From positions 32,185,548-32,249,547 of the forward strand of contig NC_084789.1 in NCBI RefSeq assembly GCF_028858725.1: DNA of 64,000 bases, given 5' to 3'. The notes below the pieces were generated by a model. That model saw only the letters and a program-made list of their open reading frames with translations. It was not told the origin of the DNA and ran no database searches. This DNA comes from Colius striatus (Eukaryota; Chordata; Aves; Coliiformes; Coliidae). This document shows, one piece after another, positions 10,320-22,637 of this stretch. A program made the position numbers and the translations under genes. Within the stretch, counting starts at the first letter, position 1. Each line of letters opens with the position of its first letter.

Positions 10320-11903
10320 GACTGGAGATAGCGCTCACAGGAAAGCAGCTGCAAATGTGACACAGTACTGGCTGATAGACTACATGGGGATCTACTTAAC
10401 ACTACAGTTGGCATCTGCAATCCAGTTTTTTTGTAGCTCCCGTACGCAGTGGTTTAACTTCTACTGACAGTCTGTATTTTTTTAATGGGAGTTGAGCAGT
10501 CCAAGTGAGTGGGATTGGAGATAGCGCGCACAGGAAAGCAGGTGCAAATGTGACACAGTGCTGGCTGATAGACTACATTGGGACCTCCTTACTACTGGAG
10601 GTGGGGTCTGCCTTCCTGCTTTCTTGTAGCTCCCATAAGCAGTGGTGTAACTTTAAGGAAATCATGTATTTTTTTGAAATGTAGCTGAGCAGTCCATGTG
10701 AGTGGGATTGGAGATAGCTTTCACAGGAAAGCAGTTGCAAATGTGACACAGTGCTGACTGATAGACTACATGGGGGCCTACTTACCACTGTAGGTGGGGT
10801 CTGCGTTCCAGCTTTTTTCTAGCTCCTATGCGCAGTGCTCTTATTTAAGTGACAGCTTATATTTTATGAATGGGACCTGAGCAGTACAAGTGAGTGTTAT
10901 TGGAGATAGCTCCCACAGGAAAGCAGCTGAGAATGTGACACAGTGCTGACTGATAGACTACATTGGGACCTACTTACTAAACTAGCTGCGGTCTGCGTAC
11001 CTGCTTTTTTGTAGCTCTCATACACAGTGGTATAACTTAAGCGACAGCATATATTTTTTCAATGGGACCTGAGCAGTACAAGTGAGTGTTATTGGAGACA
11101 GCTCCCATGGGAAAGCACCTAAAACTGTGACACAGTGCTGGCTGATAGACTATATGGGGAACTACTTACTACTGTAGGTGGGGTCTGCCTTTCTGCTTTC
11201 TTGTAGGTCCCATACGCAGTGGTATAACTTACCCAACAGCATATATTTTTTCAATGGGAGTTGAGCAGTCAAAGTGACTGGCATTGGAGACTGCTTTCAC
11301 AGGAAAGCAGCTGCAAATGTGACACAGTGCTGGCTGATAGATTAAATGGGGGCCTACTTTACACTGCAGTTGCAGTATTCCTTCCTGCTTTCTTGTACCT
11401 CCCATACGCAGTGGTATAACTTCTACCGACAGAATGTATTTTTAAAGGAAGCTGATGAGGCCAAGAGTGTGATATTGGAGATAGCTCCCTCAGGAAAGCA
11501 GCTGCAAATGTGACACAGTGCTGGCTGATAGACTACATGGGGGCCTACTTACTACTGTAGATGGGATCTCCCTTCCTGCTTTCTTGTAGCTCCTATAGGA
11601 AGTAGCCAGCTTGTATTTTTTTAATGGGAGATGAGCAGTCCAAGTGCGTGGGATAGAGATAGCGCCCACAGGAAAGCAGCTGCAAATGTGACACAGTGCT
11701 TACTGGTAGACGACATGGGGGCCTACTTATTACTGTTGGTGGAGTCTTCCTTTCTGCGTTCTTGTAGATCCCATACGCAGTGGTATAACTGAAACGACAG
11801 CATATATTTTTTCAATGGGACCTGAGCAGTAAAAGTCAGTGTTATTGGAGATAGCTCCAAAAGGAAAGCAGGTTCAAATGTGACACAGTGTTGACTGATA
11901 GAC
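10320..11903 (+). repeat. About 190-bp satellite array, plus orientation
   Basis: About eight monomers, opposite in orientation to the array at 2,664-5,156. The right edge joins a truncated env within a shared GACTT. Confidence 0.95.
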
Positions 11904-11905
11904 TT

Positions 11906-12211
11906 AATTATCTCACATTGACGTTTCCCATCCGAATGATCGTGAGCACCGCTAATTGTGTTCAGTCCAGTCCTGTTACACAAGGTGTTATTGTCTACTA
12001 GTCCACAAAATTCCTCCGCATTCCATACGGGCAATCCTATCAAACACCTTTTATTAGGATTAGTAACCCCTCCCAAACTAAGACAAAGAGATGATTGACC
12101 AGTTTCACTAGCAAAGGTTATCCAAATATTATCTCTAGGCTGATTAAAATGTGTCAAGCTGATAGCTTTTATAGTTACATTAAAAGCTATGGTTATAACA
12201 AAAAACCTCAT
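11906..12211 (-). pseudogene. env: Alpharetrovirus-like env, N-terminal fragment
   Basis: The start codon at 12,211 opens a hydrophobic signal-like stretch (MRFFVITIAFNVTIKAIS). The surface-subunit start follows, with NIWITFASETGQSSLCLSLG, CLIGLPVWN and NNTLCNRTGLNTIS; several N-glycosylation sequons are visible. After the codons for CEIIKS the sequence switches to satellite at a GACTT shared by both partners, so 3' env is lost. The apparent extra residues in the open frame are satellite. The counterparts at 25,848 and 40,340-40,789 continue in normal fashion past this point. Confidence 0.8.
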
Positions 12212-14845
12212 TATTATTCATTAAATTCACTGTCTTTTTGTTATATAACCTTCAGTCTTTCGATTATTAGCCAGTCCTCCAATGACGGCAAGACGAGGGT
12301 GTATTTATTCTGCAATCTCTTTCTGTCCTTTTTCGTCAGATGGTTTGATCTCCACAGCTTCAAGGACAGCTCTTGTCCACCTGGCTGGCACCCAAATGGA
12401 TCCTGTGGGAGAATCAACACACAAATACCCACGTCCCCAGTATAATACTTTGGCCGGAGGCTGCCATATCCCTGTTTTAGGCTCACGATATTTAACCCAT
12501 ATTTCTTTCTTCCCCTCCTTTTGTTCCTTTAACAATATCCTATGTGGGTCTTTAACATCCCCATATTTACCAAGATATCTTTTTAGAGTCCCATTATCTC
12601 TTTTTATTATGGCTTGTGCTGTGGGGGAATGGGGAATCCCTGTTACATATTCAACTCCTCATTGACTCGTGAACTGTTCTATGCTTCTACTTATATAGGC
12701 TGGCCCATTGTCTGTCTTTATTTTCTGAGGAATTCCCATTACCGCAAAACAACTATATAAATGACGCTCCACATGTATGGTCCTCTCCCCTGTCTGTGCT
12801 GTTGCCCAAACGAATTTGCTCCATGTGTCTATGGTTACATGCACATATTTTAGTCTTCCAAACTCTGCCACATGAGTGACATCCATCTGCCAAACTTCAT
12901 TTGTAGATAATCCTCCAGGGTTCACCCCCAAGCCTAAGCCAACACCTCCATTTTGATGACTACAAATGGGACAAGCTCTAACAATAGACTTTGCATCCTT
13001 TAGCGATAATTGAAACTCTCGGTGTAAGCCCCATGCATTCTGATGAAACAGGGAGTGCTCTTCTCTGGCTAGTATCTGTTTGGACAGAGGCGTGTTATGT
13101 GTCACTGTGACCAGCTTACCTGCCCTAGCATTACCTTCTCCCAGCCCAATGTCCCATTTATGGCTCCTGATATGTATAATGGCATAAACATGCTCCCTAA
13201 GCTTTCTTGCCTTCTGCAGCTGTATTAATAATTCAAATAGTCTGGGATTCTGCACTTCCTTAATGGAGGCGTCCTCGATTCTCTCTACGATACCCGCGGC
13301 ATAGAACGAGTATGTAACCACATTCAGGGGCCCTTTCAGGTTCATCATGGCCCATACTACTGCCAACAGTTCCAAGGTTTGTAATGTGTCTTTCTCTTCT
13401 GCTTTTATTAGTTGGTGCTTCCAGTGCCCTTACTCTTGCCAGGTTATTGCCGCCGTTCTAGACTTTCTTCCTGCATTCGTGTATGCTATCAACACATCCG
13501 TGATGGGGGCCGGTTCTCGTTTGGGTCGTACTAGCCAATTGCATTTTCCTAGCCATTGTAATGGTGCTTTTATTATTTTGCCTGTTGCTACTATACTGCC
13601 GCCACCTAAGAGCGCCTCCTGAAGATCTTCTGTATTGTCTAAATACCATGGCAAAGAGTCCTTTTTCATTAGTATCCTTATCGTATGCGGCTCAGCACCA
13701 GTTACTTGTAATGCTCTTTCACGACCCTTTTTTATTAGTCCCGCCAACATCTCAATTTTTTGAAAAAGAGTTTTTGTTTGTTGTAAGGCTGGGGAAATCC
13801 ATTCTAGAACCCATATCTCCCCCATTTTCTTTTGAGATTGTGTCAAGGCCCGAAGCAAATACTTTGTGCTATACCAGATGGTTAAGTCAATAGGTAAGTC
13901 AACATCGTGACGTCGGACCTGCCCTTGTATGACACGGTCCATAATTTGTTGAAGCGCATCCTGAAGCTCTGGTGTTACCTGTATTTGACGCGTGGGGTTG
14001 CTTCCTCTCAAAAGTGGTCATAGTTTTTCTAACAACTCGTTGGGTATTCTCACTATTGGTTTTAGCTATTGCAGATCCCCTAAAAGCTTCTGAGCATCTT
14101 TCGGGGTCTTTATTTGTAGTTGGAGCTGTAGCTTCTGTGGTACTACGAGCTGTTCTGATAAAGACCATCCAAGATATTTCCATGGAGCTGTACGCTGAAT
14201 CTTTTCTGGAGCTATCACAAGGTGGCATTGAGCCAGTGCCTGTCGAATCTCCTCCACCTGTTGTTCCGTAAATGGTGCAGGCTGAGAAAAGAGGATATCA
14301 TCCATGTAATGGTAGATGATAACGTTAGGCCATGGTCATCGAAAGGGTTGTCAAGCTGCGTCAACATACAGCTGACAGATAGTTGGGCTGTTACACATGC
14401 CTTGGGGCAAAACTGTCAATTCAAAACGATGGTCGGGACCTTCTCTATTTATTGCAGGCAAGGTAAAATCAAACGGTTGTGTATCCCGCTGATGTAAGGT
14501 AATGGTAAAAAAGCAGTCCTTTAGATCTACGATTAACAGTGGCCAACCCTGTGGAATCATAGCCCAACTGGGTAGTCCTGGCTGCAATGCTCCCATAGGT
14601 TCCATTTGTTCATTTACTGCACGTAGGTCATGTAACAAACGATACTTGCCAGATCTCTTTTTAATAACAAATATAGGAGTGTTCCACGGGCTTGTAGATA
14701 ACTTTACATGTCCTTGGGCATGTTGCTCTTGCACTACCTCATGAGCATGCTCAAGACTTTCCCTTTTTAAAGGCCATTGCTTAACCCATACTGGCTCGGC
14801 TGTTTTCCAGGTAATAGAAAGTGGGAAAGTCCATGCAACGGCCAT
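12212..14845 (-). pseudogene. pol: Betaretrovirus-like reverse transcriptase, RNase H and integrase
   Basis: Reverse transcriptase starts near 14,845: [20 protein letters not shown], then [10 protein letters not shown] (catalytic aspartate) and [10 protein letters not shown]. Two TGA stops at about 14,350 and 14,335 precede an intact YMDD active site (14,317-14,303). The connection region follows (14,305-13,430). RNase H is poor, its catalytic residues not all traceable. Integrase (13,375-12,659) keeps the zinc-binding HSLFH...CPIC pair and the catalytic aspartates in WQMDVTH and TDNGPAYIS. A TGG-to-TGA change at 12,659 cuts the frame before the third acidic residue. The C-terminal domain resumes at 12,535-12,305 (IWVPARWTRAV). 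Stops and frameshifts make it nonfunctional. Confidence 0.85.
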
Positions 14846-15735
14846 TATGCCAAAGGGTGCTCATTTGTTAGGACCATTCCTATCTGGACTAGTATGTCTC
14901 GACCAATAAGACATTGCACAGTTGGAGGCAGCTGCACAACAGAAAAAGTAGCAGTTATGGGTTTCTCATCCACATGAACCAAGATGGGTGGAGAGCGACT
15001 AGCCAGAGTAAGTCCTCCTACCCCAGTCACAGTAGTTGCTGCCGGTTGCAGGGGCCAGTGCTGTGGCCAACATCTTGGGCTGATAATGCTGGAATCTGCC
15101 CCCGTGTCCAATAATCCCATCAAGGACCTTTTTTGTCCTTGAAATTCAAGGTCTATTTTGCATCTAGGCCTTTCACTGAGATCCATAGTCAACAGTGTAA
15201 GTCCTCCCGTGGAGCCAAATCCCCCTTCTCCTCTTAAGTTCTCTTTTATTGGTCTTATTCCTTTTGACATTTGTTCCAATGGTATTAATTGCGCAGTTCT
15301 CTGATTTTTCATCATTTGTATTGGTGGAAAGGGGGTGTGGGCCATGATCATAATTTCTCCCAAATAATCTGCATCAATAACTCCGGGGAGAACAAAGAGT
15401 CCAAGCATGGTAGTTGACGAGCGTCCTAACAACAATGCGCCCACTGTTCGTCCCCCTATAGTGATTGGACCTTTCACTCCGGTGGGTATCTTCTGTGGGC
15501 TTGTTGTCATAATGGTAACAGCTACTGCTGCTGCCAGGTCCATTCCGAGGCTCCCACTTGTGGCCGGCTGGAGGCAGCTGCTGACATCTGTTGAGCTGCA
15601 GCGGCGACATGTGTCTGTGCGCTGCCACTGCGATTCGACTCGCTCGAATTGGAGTTTCCTGACCTGCGAGGACAGGCCCCGGTGTCGTGATTGTCTGTTT
15701 GGCATTTTTGACACCAGATTCCTGTTGCATTGCAT
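14845..15735 (-). CDS. pro: dUTPase-protease (pro) of family E1, still open
   Basis: A 296-codon frame without stops lies between gag nucleocapsid and reverse transcriptase, as in betaretroviruses, where pro is reached by frameshifting from gag. The first third overlaps the nucleocapsid in another frame. A dUTPase domain follows: [10 protein letters not shown] (about residue 61), [11 protein letters not shown] and the C-terminal [10 protein letters not shown]. It would hydrolyse dUTP and limit uracil in viral DNA. The protease has [12 protein letters not shown] (about residue 209, catalytic aspartate) and ends [12 protein letters not shown]. All three dUTPase motifs and the protease DTG are intact, which is unusual beside the broken gag and pol. 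Alpharetroviruses lack dUTPase, so this supports beta-type ancestry for the core genes. Confidence 0.85.
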   Translation of the reverse strand: MQCNRNLVSKMPNRQSRHRGLSSQVRKLQFERVESQWQRTDTCRRCSSTDVSSCLQPATSGSLGMDLAAAVAVTIMTTSPQKIPTGVKGPITIGGRTVGALLLGRSSTTMLGLFVLPGVIDADYLGEIMIMAHTPFPPIQMMKNQRTAQLIPLEQMSKGIRPIKENLRGEGGFGSTGGLTLLTMDLSERPRCKIDLEFQGQKRSLMGLLDTGADSSIISPRCWPQHWPLQPAATTVTGVGGLTLASRSPPILVHVDEKPITATFSVVQLPPTVQCLIGRDILVQIGMVLTNEHPLA

Positions 15736-17139
15736 TCACGACGGAAATGTCCCATTCCGCCACACCGGTAACACTTTATTCATCCACTTGAAGAGCCCCT
15801 TTGAGTGGTCACAGCGGATGCTTGAAGAGGTGCAAGGGCGGCTAACACCTGATTCTGAGTTGCTTTCGCCTGTTGCTTTAATCCCAATCCCAATTCCTTA
15901 ATAGCTTCCACGAGAAAAGATTGTTGACCTGTCGCGACCTGGGCCATACCGTCTAAAGCGTCTTCAATTGACCAATTGGCTCCTAACGTACTCAATACTG
16001 TCTTGGAAGCTGGATTACAATTCTGTAGGGTGCACTGTTTTAGCAAGGAGCCACACATATATTCTGTAACTCCAGCCCTCTCTATGGCGGAGGCAACTTT
16101 ATCAATAAAAATCCTGAACGTTTCATCCCGACCTTGTTTGATTCCCATATATATTGGAACTCCACCTGGGTCCTTTACCTTTTCCATAGCCTCCCTTACT
16201 AATCACATTGCCTCTCTAAACTTATCAGGCCCTATCAAAGCCTGAGCCTCCGTACGGAGGAAGGGTCCCAAACCCATCAGCTCTTCCACCGTCACACCAT
16301 AGAGAGGGTCGCCTTGCTGACGCTGAGTTGCGACACTTTCATTCACTAATGCCTGCCAATGTGCATTAAATAACAGCTGCTGATGTTGTGTATAAGTAAG
16401 TTTTACTATGCCTCGACAGTCAGCGGGCAGTAGCAGCTGGGTTCCCCATACATAGTCAGTCATTTGTTTCAGTAGTTCACTATTTACCCCGAACTGGCTG
16501 ACCGTGGACCGCAACTGGGATAACAACTTCCAATCCAGAGCAGAAATTGTTGCTTGCATACCTCCCCCCGCAATGTGTTTGAATACCAGTGGCAACGCCA
16601 AAGTTCTGGCTGCTTCCAGTGCATCGCCATCCCCTTTTCCCAGACAATCCTATGCAAGTGCAGCCTAAGCCTCCCTCCGCTCCCTTGCGATGGCCTCCGC
16701 TAGTTCACTCTCTGCCCCAGAGACAGGCTCACCAAGTTGGGGGGGGGGGAGGCGGGGGCTCTTTAGGCCAGCAGACGGTAGGAGCCAGCGGGGTGGTTTG
16801 GAACCAGTCACGCTCATCATTTTTATTCTTACTCTATGCCACTGATGCGTGCTCAGCAGCCTTCTTTTCTGCCTAATGTTGCAGCAACACATTGTGCACT
16901 ATCCTCCAAATCTTCCCTAACTTTTTAGCTGTCTTATCGTCCTCCAGGGTAGCCTCCCATAGAAAATCCCCAAATTTACACCATTCGCTCAACTCATGCA
17001 CTGTATGTGGATTCTGAAACACTCCCTTAGCATATCCATAAGCTAACAACCCTGGTAGGTTCTTTTGCAGATCTATACCCTTTATCTGCCGCTTCTGCAA
17101 GAATGCAGTAAATAAATCATATGCCGCTTGCCTTTCCAT
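15522..17139 (-). pseudogene. gag: Betaretrovirus-like gag of family E1
   Basis: I take the ATG at 17,139 (MERQAAYDLF) as the start because the family member at 44,751 starts at the same codon. Matrix runs to 16,873, where a CAG-to-TAG nonsense change ends it. The variable linker (about 16,870-16,640) is frameshifted. Capsid follows in two pieces. 16,601-16,203 is the N-terminal domain. 16,187-15,780 carries the major homology region IKQGRDETFRIFIDKV. Nucleocapsid (15,780-15,522) has two CX2CX4HX4C zinc knuckles, [14 protein letters not shown] and [14 protein letters not shown]. At least three lesions prevent a full Gag product. Confidence 0.85.
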
Positions 17140-17313
17140 ACCTGTTATCGTCAGCGCACTGTTGCAGCCCTTCAAGGTCGGTCGGCACATATCGGCCAGG
17201 CTCGTCTATACGGTCACCCAGGGCACGGCATGTTCCACATTTTCACGCTTATTTCCGTCTTTGTTGCATAGGACCCGAACCCCTTTGTCGCTCCGCCATG
17301 GGGCTAAGCCTCT

Positions 17314-17331
17314 ATCACGTCAGGGTCACCA
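17314..17331 (-). other. Primer binding site, tRNA-Trp (E1)
   Basis: Minus strand TGGTGACCCTGACGTGAT, one mismatch from the tRNA-Trp 3' end, the primer used by avian sarcoma-leukosis viruses. Confidence 0.85.
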
Positions 17332-17333
17332 TT

Positions 17334-17687
17334 TGCTGAAGACGACGGGAGACAGAAACACCCTGTAGTGCTGAGCAAGTCTCAACTTTATTTGCAAAGA
17401 TGTAACTCTTTGATAAAATAATCAGGCTCACACATATTGCAAAAGCTAAGCTCATCATTGGTTCCCACTTAAATGTCAAACCTGCCCGTTTCAACGTAAT
17501 TTAGACTCTTGTGGCTTCCCAAACTAAGTTCCTGTTTTCTCATCCTGTTATCATTCAACTCTCTTGCTCAAGGACACCACGTCCTTGAGCAAGGGTCCAA
17601 TATCTTATCGCTTAATGCTTACTTCCTAACCAGCTGTATTCTATCATGTCCTCTTTCTAGCCAAGTCTCCACAAAACTCTCCAAACA
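17334..17687 (-). mobile_element. 5' LTR of E1 (family E)
   Basis: About 354 bp, minus strand, ending GTCTTCAGCA two bases before the primer site. The outer end has drifted (TGTTTGGAGAG instead of TGTGGTGAG), so that edge is approximate. Confidence 0.8.
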
Positions 17688-18805
17688 TACTCAGTGGTAT
17701 AACTTCTACTGACAGCCTCTATTTTTTCATAGGCAACTGAGCAGGCCAAGTGCGTGAGATTGGAGATATCTCCCACAGGAAACCAGCTGCAAATGTGACA
17801 CAGTGCAAGTTGATAGACTCACACGTGACCTACGTACCACTGTAGGTGCGATCTGCGTACCTGCTTTCTTGTACTGTCCAGATGCAGTGGCGTAAGTTCT
17901 AATGGCAGTATTCATTTTTTCAAAGGGAGCTGAGCTTGCCAAGTGAGTGTTATTAGAGATAACTCCCACAGAAAAGTAGCTGCAAATATTACACAGTGCT
18001 GGCTGATAGACTACACGGGGATCTACGTATCCCTCTAGATGGGGTCTGCGTACCTCTTTTATTAAAGGTGTCAGAGGCAGAGGCGTAAGTTTAAACACTA
18101 ACCTGTATTTTCAATAGGAACTGAGCAAGCCAAGCTCAAGGGATTGGAGGTAGGTGCCACGGGAAAGCAGCTGCAAAGATGGCACAGTGCTGGCTGAGAG
18201 ACTACATGGGGACCTAGGTGCCACTGTAGTTGGGATCTGCCTTCATGCTTTCTTGTAGTGCCCAGACGCAGTGGCATAAATTCTACCAACACCGTTTATT
18301 TTTTCAATGGGAGCTGAGCAGTCCAAGTGAGTGGGGTAAGAGATAGCTCCCACAGGAAAGCAGTTGCAAATGTGACAGTGCTGGCTGATAGACTACATGA
18401 GGATCTCCTTACTACTGTAGTTGGGATCTGCCTTCCTGCTCTCTTGTAGCTACCATACGCAGTGGTATAACTTAGTCCAACAGAATGCATTTTTAAAGGC
18501 AGGTGACGAGGCAAAGAGCGTGGGATTGGAGATAACTCCCACAGTAGAGCATCTGCAAAGGTGAAATATTGCTGACTGAGAGACTATATGGGGAAGTACT
18601 GTAGATGGGATCTGCCTCCTGCTTTCTTGTAGCTCCTATACTCAGTGGTATAACTTAACAAAAAGCATGTATTTTTTTCAATGCGAGCTGAGCAGTCGAA
18701 GTGAGTGGGATTGGAGATAGCTCCCATAGGAAAGCAGCTGCAAATGTGACACAGTGCTGTCTGATAGACTCCGTGAGAACCTACTTACTACTGTAGGTGG
18801 AGTCT
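17688..18805 (+). repeat. Satellite block
   Basis: About six monomers, plus orientation, more diverged than the average; no gene. Confidence 0.93.
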
Positions 18806-19155
18806 TGTGGGGAGTTTTGTGGAGACTTGGCTAGAGGACAGAGGATATGATAGAATCCAGCTGGTTAGACAGTGAGCAATAAGATAGTGGACTCCTGCTC
18901 AAGGACGTGAGAGCAAGAGAGTTGTATGATAACAGGATTAGAAAGCAGGAGCTTAGTTTTGGTTAAGCAACCACAAGTATCTGGACTATGTTGAAACAAG
19001 GTCGAGGTTTGCATCTAACTGGGAACCAATGATAAGCTTAGCTTTTGCAATATGTATGAGCCTGATTATTGTATCTATAAAAGAGTTGTATCTTTGCAAA
19101 TAAATTTGAGACTTGTTGCACTACAGGGTGGGCTTGTCTCCCGTAATCTTCAGCA
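18806..19155 (+). mobile_element. Solo LTR, family E
   Basis: 350 bp, TGTGGGGAGT to ATCTTCAGCA, with near-perfect 6-bp duplications GAGTCT (18,800-18,805) and GGGTCT (19,156-19,161). A TATA-like ATCTATAAAAGAG lies near 19,071. The right flank closely resembles the flank of the E2 provirus at 27,496. Confidence 0.88.
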
Positions 19156-19726
19156 GGGTCTCCCTTCCTGCTTTCTTGTAGCTCCCATACGCAGTGGTAT
19201 AAACTTCTACCCACAGCATGTATTTTTTCAATGGGAGCTGAGCAGTCCAAGTCTGTGGGATTGGAGATAGCTGCCACAGGAAAGCAGCTGCAAATGTGCC
19301 ACAGTGCTGGCTGATAGACTACCTGAGGACCTACTTACTACTGTAGATGGGGTCTGCCTTCCTGCTTTCTTGTAGCTCCCATAAGCATGGGTATAACTTC
19401 TACTGACAGTCTGTATTTTTTCAATGGAAGTTGAGTAGTCCAAGTGAGTGGGATTGGAGATAGCTCCCACATGAAAGCAGCTGCAAATGTGCCATAGTGC
19501 TAGCTGATAGAATATATGGGGGCGTACTTACTACAGTAGGTTGTGTCTTCCTTACTGCTTTCTTGTTGCTCCCATACGTAGTGATATAACTTAATCGACA
19601 GCCTATATTTTTTCAATGGGACCTGAGCAGTACAAGTGAGTGTTATTGGAGATAGCTCCCACGGGAAAGCACCTAAAACTGTGACACAGTGCTGGCTGAT
19701 AGATTATATGGGGACCTACTTACTAG
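19156..19726 (+). repeat. Satellite block
   Basis: About three monomers, plus orientation, between two solo LTRs. Confidence 0.93.
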
Positions 19727-20255
19727 TGTAAGAAACTATGAATTAGGGTATTGTTTATTAAAATTTATGTTAAGCTCAATGTAAAGGTTAAGCGACAAAA
19801 AGAAAAGAAAGTGCTTATGCGAACAGCTGCAGGACATCACTCATGTGAGATAAGATAACTGCAATTGCCTTCACATACCAGACACCATTTGTGTAAACAG
19901 GAGAGATACTGCTCAAGGATGACTACAAGATGTTCCAAGGGGCTGACGAAGATAAAATAAACAACTTTATCAATTATAGAACAAAGAAGGAAAACTTCTT
20001 ACCCAGCAACCACCGAAAAACAGAAAAATAAAAAACCGACCCCTCACAGCAACTGAAGCATGCGCAGAGCAGTTCTCTTACTTCACAGCCACGGATGCAA
20101 AATGTATAAAAAAGGACTGTTTAAACTAATCAGTACGGCAGTTGGCGGAGCGCAGACTCCCCTGTCGTCCAGCGCTGTCTTTGCTCTTATTCTACTTGCT
20201 ACAATTAATAAAATTATAATTGGCTTATGATCCATTGTGGTCTCAATTTATGACA
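19727..20255 (+). mobile_element. Solo LTR, family B, in satellite
   Basis: 529 bp, TGTAAGAAAC to TTATGACA, with perfect 4-bp duplications CTAG on both sides. It lacks a short stretch (CTAAGTGAGGG) that is present in the 6,316 and 63,409 copies. Confidence 0.92.
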
Positions 20256-20719
20256 CTAGTGTAGGTGGAGTCTGCGTTCCTGCTTTCTTGTAGCTCCCAT
20301 AAGCAGTGGTATAACTTCTAAAGACAGTCTGTATTTTTTCAATGGGAGTTGAGCAGTCCAAGTGACTGGGATCATCACTAAGGACCATCTTAGTACTGTA
20401 ATTGGGATCTGACTTCCTGCTTTCTTGTAGCTCCCATACTCAGTGGTATAACTTCTACCGAGAGAATGTATTTTTAAAGGGAGCTGACGAGGCCAAGAGC
20501 TTGGGATTCGAGATTGCTCCCACAGGAAAGCAGCTGAAAATGTGAGACAGTGCTGGCTGATAGACTACATGGGGATCTACTTACTACTGTAGTTGGGGTC
20601 TGCCTTCCAGCTTTTTTGTACCTCCAATATGAAGTGGTATAACTTAACCGTCAGTCTGTATTTTTTCAATGGTAACTGAGCAGTCCAAGTGAGTGGGATT
20701 GGAGATAACTCCCATATAC
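20256..20719 (+). repeat. Satellite block
   Basis: About two and a half monomers, plus orientation, with one internal deletion near 20,370. Confidence 0.93.
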
Positions 20720-21299
20720 TGCGGAGTTTTCGACTCTTCGCCTAAAAACCAAACTCGAAGTCTGAAAACCAGTCTCGAAGCCTGAAACCAGGCTCGAAGC
20801 CACAAACCGGGCTCTAAGCCTGAAAATCTAGCTCTAAGTCTGCTTCATGTGGCGATCAATCCAGGGTCCGATTCTCAGCTGGGTGGGAAGAAATCCGTCC
20901 TACGCAATGTGAGTGATAGCACAAATCTTCTTCTTTATTGAGAGCAAGCTCTAACTTACATACACAGCAGCTTCAAAGCTAGCTCAGCAACAGCAGCTAA
21001 TAGATTTCATTTTCTTGTTCATCCTACTTGTGGTTTCTGCGATAAGCAAGCTCCCTCACATTTTCCCATCTTGTTTTTCCCCAAAGTTGTTTACCACTTC
21101 TAGCCGAAAACAGTTTGACCTTGAGGGAACAGAAAGCGGCCTGCTGTCTACATGACAGCAACTGCTTTAACCATGGCTCTGACTCTGGTCTTGTTTGTGC
21201 ATTAAATTCATATCACTAGAGCTCAGGCTGCCTTGCCCCAACAGGCCTAACATTATATCCCGGGATCCATGTCCATGCTCCCTCATTTTTTTCTCCACA
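20720..21299 (-). mobile_element. 3' LTR, family D
   Basis: 580 bp on the minus strand, starting TGTGGAGAAAAA next to a polypurine tract and ending CTCCGCA. Near 20,940 an AATAAA is followed by R-U5 carrying about four hairpin-like units. The left satellite flank strongly resembles that of the copy at 30,683. Confidence 0.85.
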
Positions 21300-21319
21300 A
21301 TTCCCCCATTTTTTTTTTT
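21300..21319 (-). other. Polypurine tract of family D
   Basis: An A-rich run followed by TGGGGGAAT on the minus strand, directly before the LTR start. Confidence 0.7.
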
Positions 21320-22637
21320 GCACAATCAAGAGTGAGTCAGTCAATTTATGCACTGCCTTCGTAATACAACTATATACTATCTTAAACATTATAAGCAAAA
21401 GCAAAATAATCAATATCCATCTTAACCCTTCTTTGATTAACATTGTCAACCCAGGTGACAACCCCCTAAAAGCTGATTGAAGCCAATTATCAAAAGGGTT
21501 ATAACCCACCGTAATATTCTTATTTGAGCCTTTAAATATGTCAAAGCTTTGTGAATAGATTCACTATGATCAGAAAGATTAAAACAACACATGCCTTCAA
21601 AGTCTTGGCATCCGTGCCCTTCCGCCAATAGCAAAAAATCAATAGCTGCACGATCTTGCAATAAGGCATGTCTAAGGCTTTTCTGGTCTGCCAACAATTT
21701 TTTCAATAACATCAGTAGTAACATTAGCTTGCTGCTCCGACCAACACACTAATTTTTCTAACTGCCGTAAGGCCTGGGCTGCAGCCAATCCAGGTACAAA
21801 TGCTGAAGCAAATACATTCGCCGTAATGGACCACAATTGTACTTTACCATCACAATCTCCTTTTAAGTTGTGGGTATCTCCTGTTTTCCGTAATTTGGTA
21901 CTTTTTAACCAGTCCTGCTGTCGAGGAGCAAACAAACTTAGTTTCCCTAAATAACATGGCCCCCCAATTGGGTTAGCTGGGATTCCCTGCCACGCTCGAT
22001 CCCCACATATTAAGAAGATGTTATTGGGTAGAGCTTTAGCAGACCCATTGCTCCACAGAGTAGGTCCCTGAGGGTTTCCGCATTCCCAACCAGTGTTACT
22101 CCCCCCATATATCAACCCAGATAAGTTGGCCATCCATGTCCCACCAAATTGTCCTATGGCCAATCCAAAATATCCTCCTTCTGGATCTACAAATTGACTA
22201 TATGCACCTTCGGGGGAAACATCAGTCCACTGCTTAACCATATTTTTATATTGTTCCATTCCTCTTAGTCCTTGATATTTAGTCCCAAAGCTAAAACAAG
22301 TACGAGTCCAACTCCCGTTCGTTATGTTTCCAATTGCTTGACTTCCCAGCAACTCCAACTCTTGTGGGTCCCAGGGAAGAGGGACTTTGAGCCGACTTAA
22401 CGAGTCCACGGCACAGTCTGATGTCACTTTGCTGGAACAGGAGGCGCTCCCGCTGACATATTTCTGGAAATCACTAGGATCAAAATCTGGTATCCCAACC
22501 AGGCAGGTGCGGAATGTATCACTCACCGACTGAAGACTCAGACAAAAGTCAACTTGGCCTGTCTGATTCGCCCAGGTGACCCACATGTTCTGACATGGAT
22601 TCACTTGATTCAATGGCGATGTGTGAACTGTCACCAT
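21320..22637 (-). pseudogene. env: Alpharetrovirus-like env (family D)
   Basis: The surface subunit is open from 22,637 to 21,672: NMWVTWANQTGQVDFCLSLQ, CLVGIPDFD, many NXS/T sequons, [20 protein letters not shown] fusion-peptide-like AFVPGLAAAQALRQL and heptad region follow. The transmembrane subunit (21,724-21,446) has [18 protein letters not shown] and a CX6CC motif, CQDFEGMCC, as in avian sarcoma-leukosis envelopes. A frameshift near 21,450-21,510 separates it from the membrane anchor (WILIILLLLIMFKIVY), which reads on into the LTR. The same frameshift is present in the copy at 31,396-31,875. The true start probably lies upstream, overlapping integrase. Confidence 0.85.

Larger units (their letters stand above)
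11904..17687 (-). mobile_element. Family E provirus (E1), 3' truncated
   Basis: Minus strand order: 5' LTR, tRNA-Trp primer site, gag, dUTPase-protease, pol, and the first about 100 codons of env, which end abruptly in satellite. The env remainder and 3' LTR are lost. Gag, protease and pol are betaretrovirus-like, while primer and env resemble alpharetroviruses. Confidence 0.85.
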
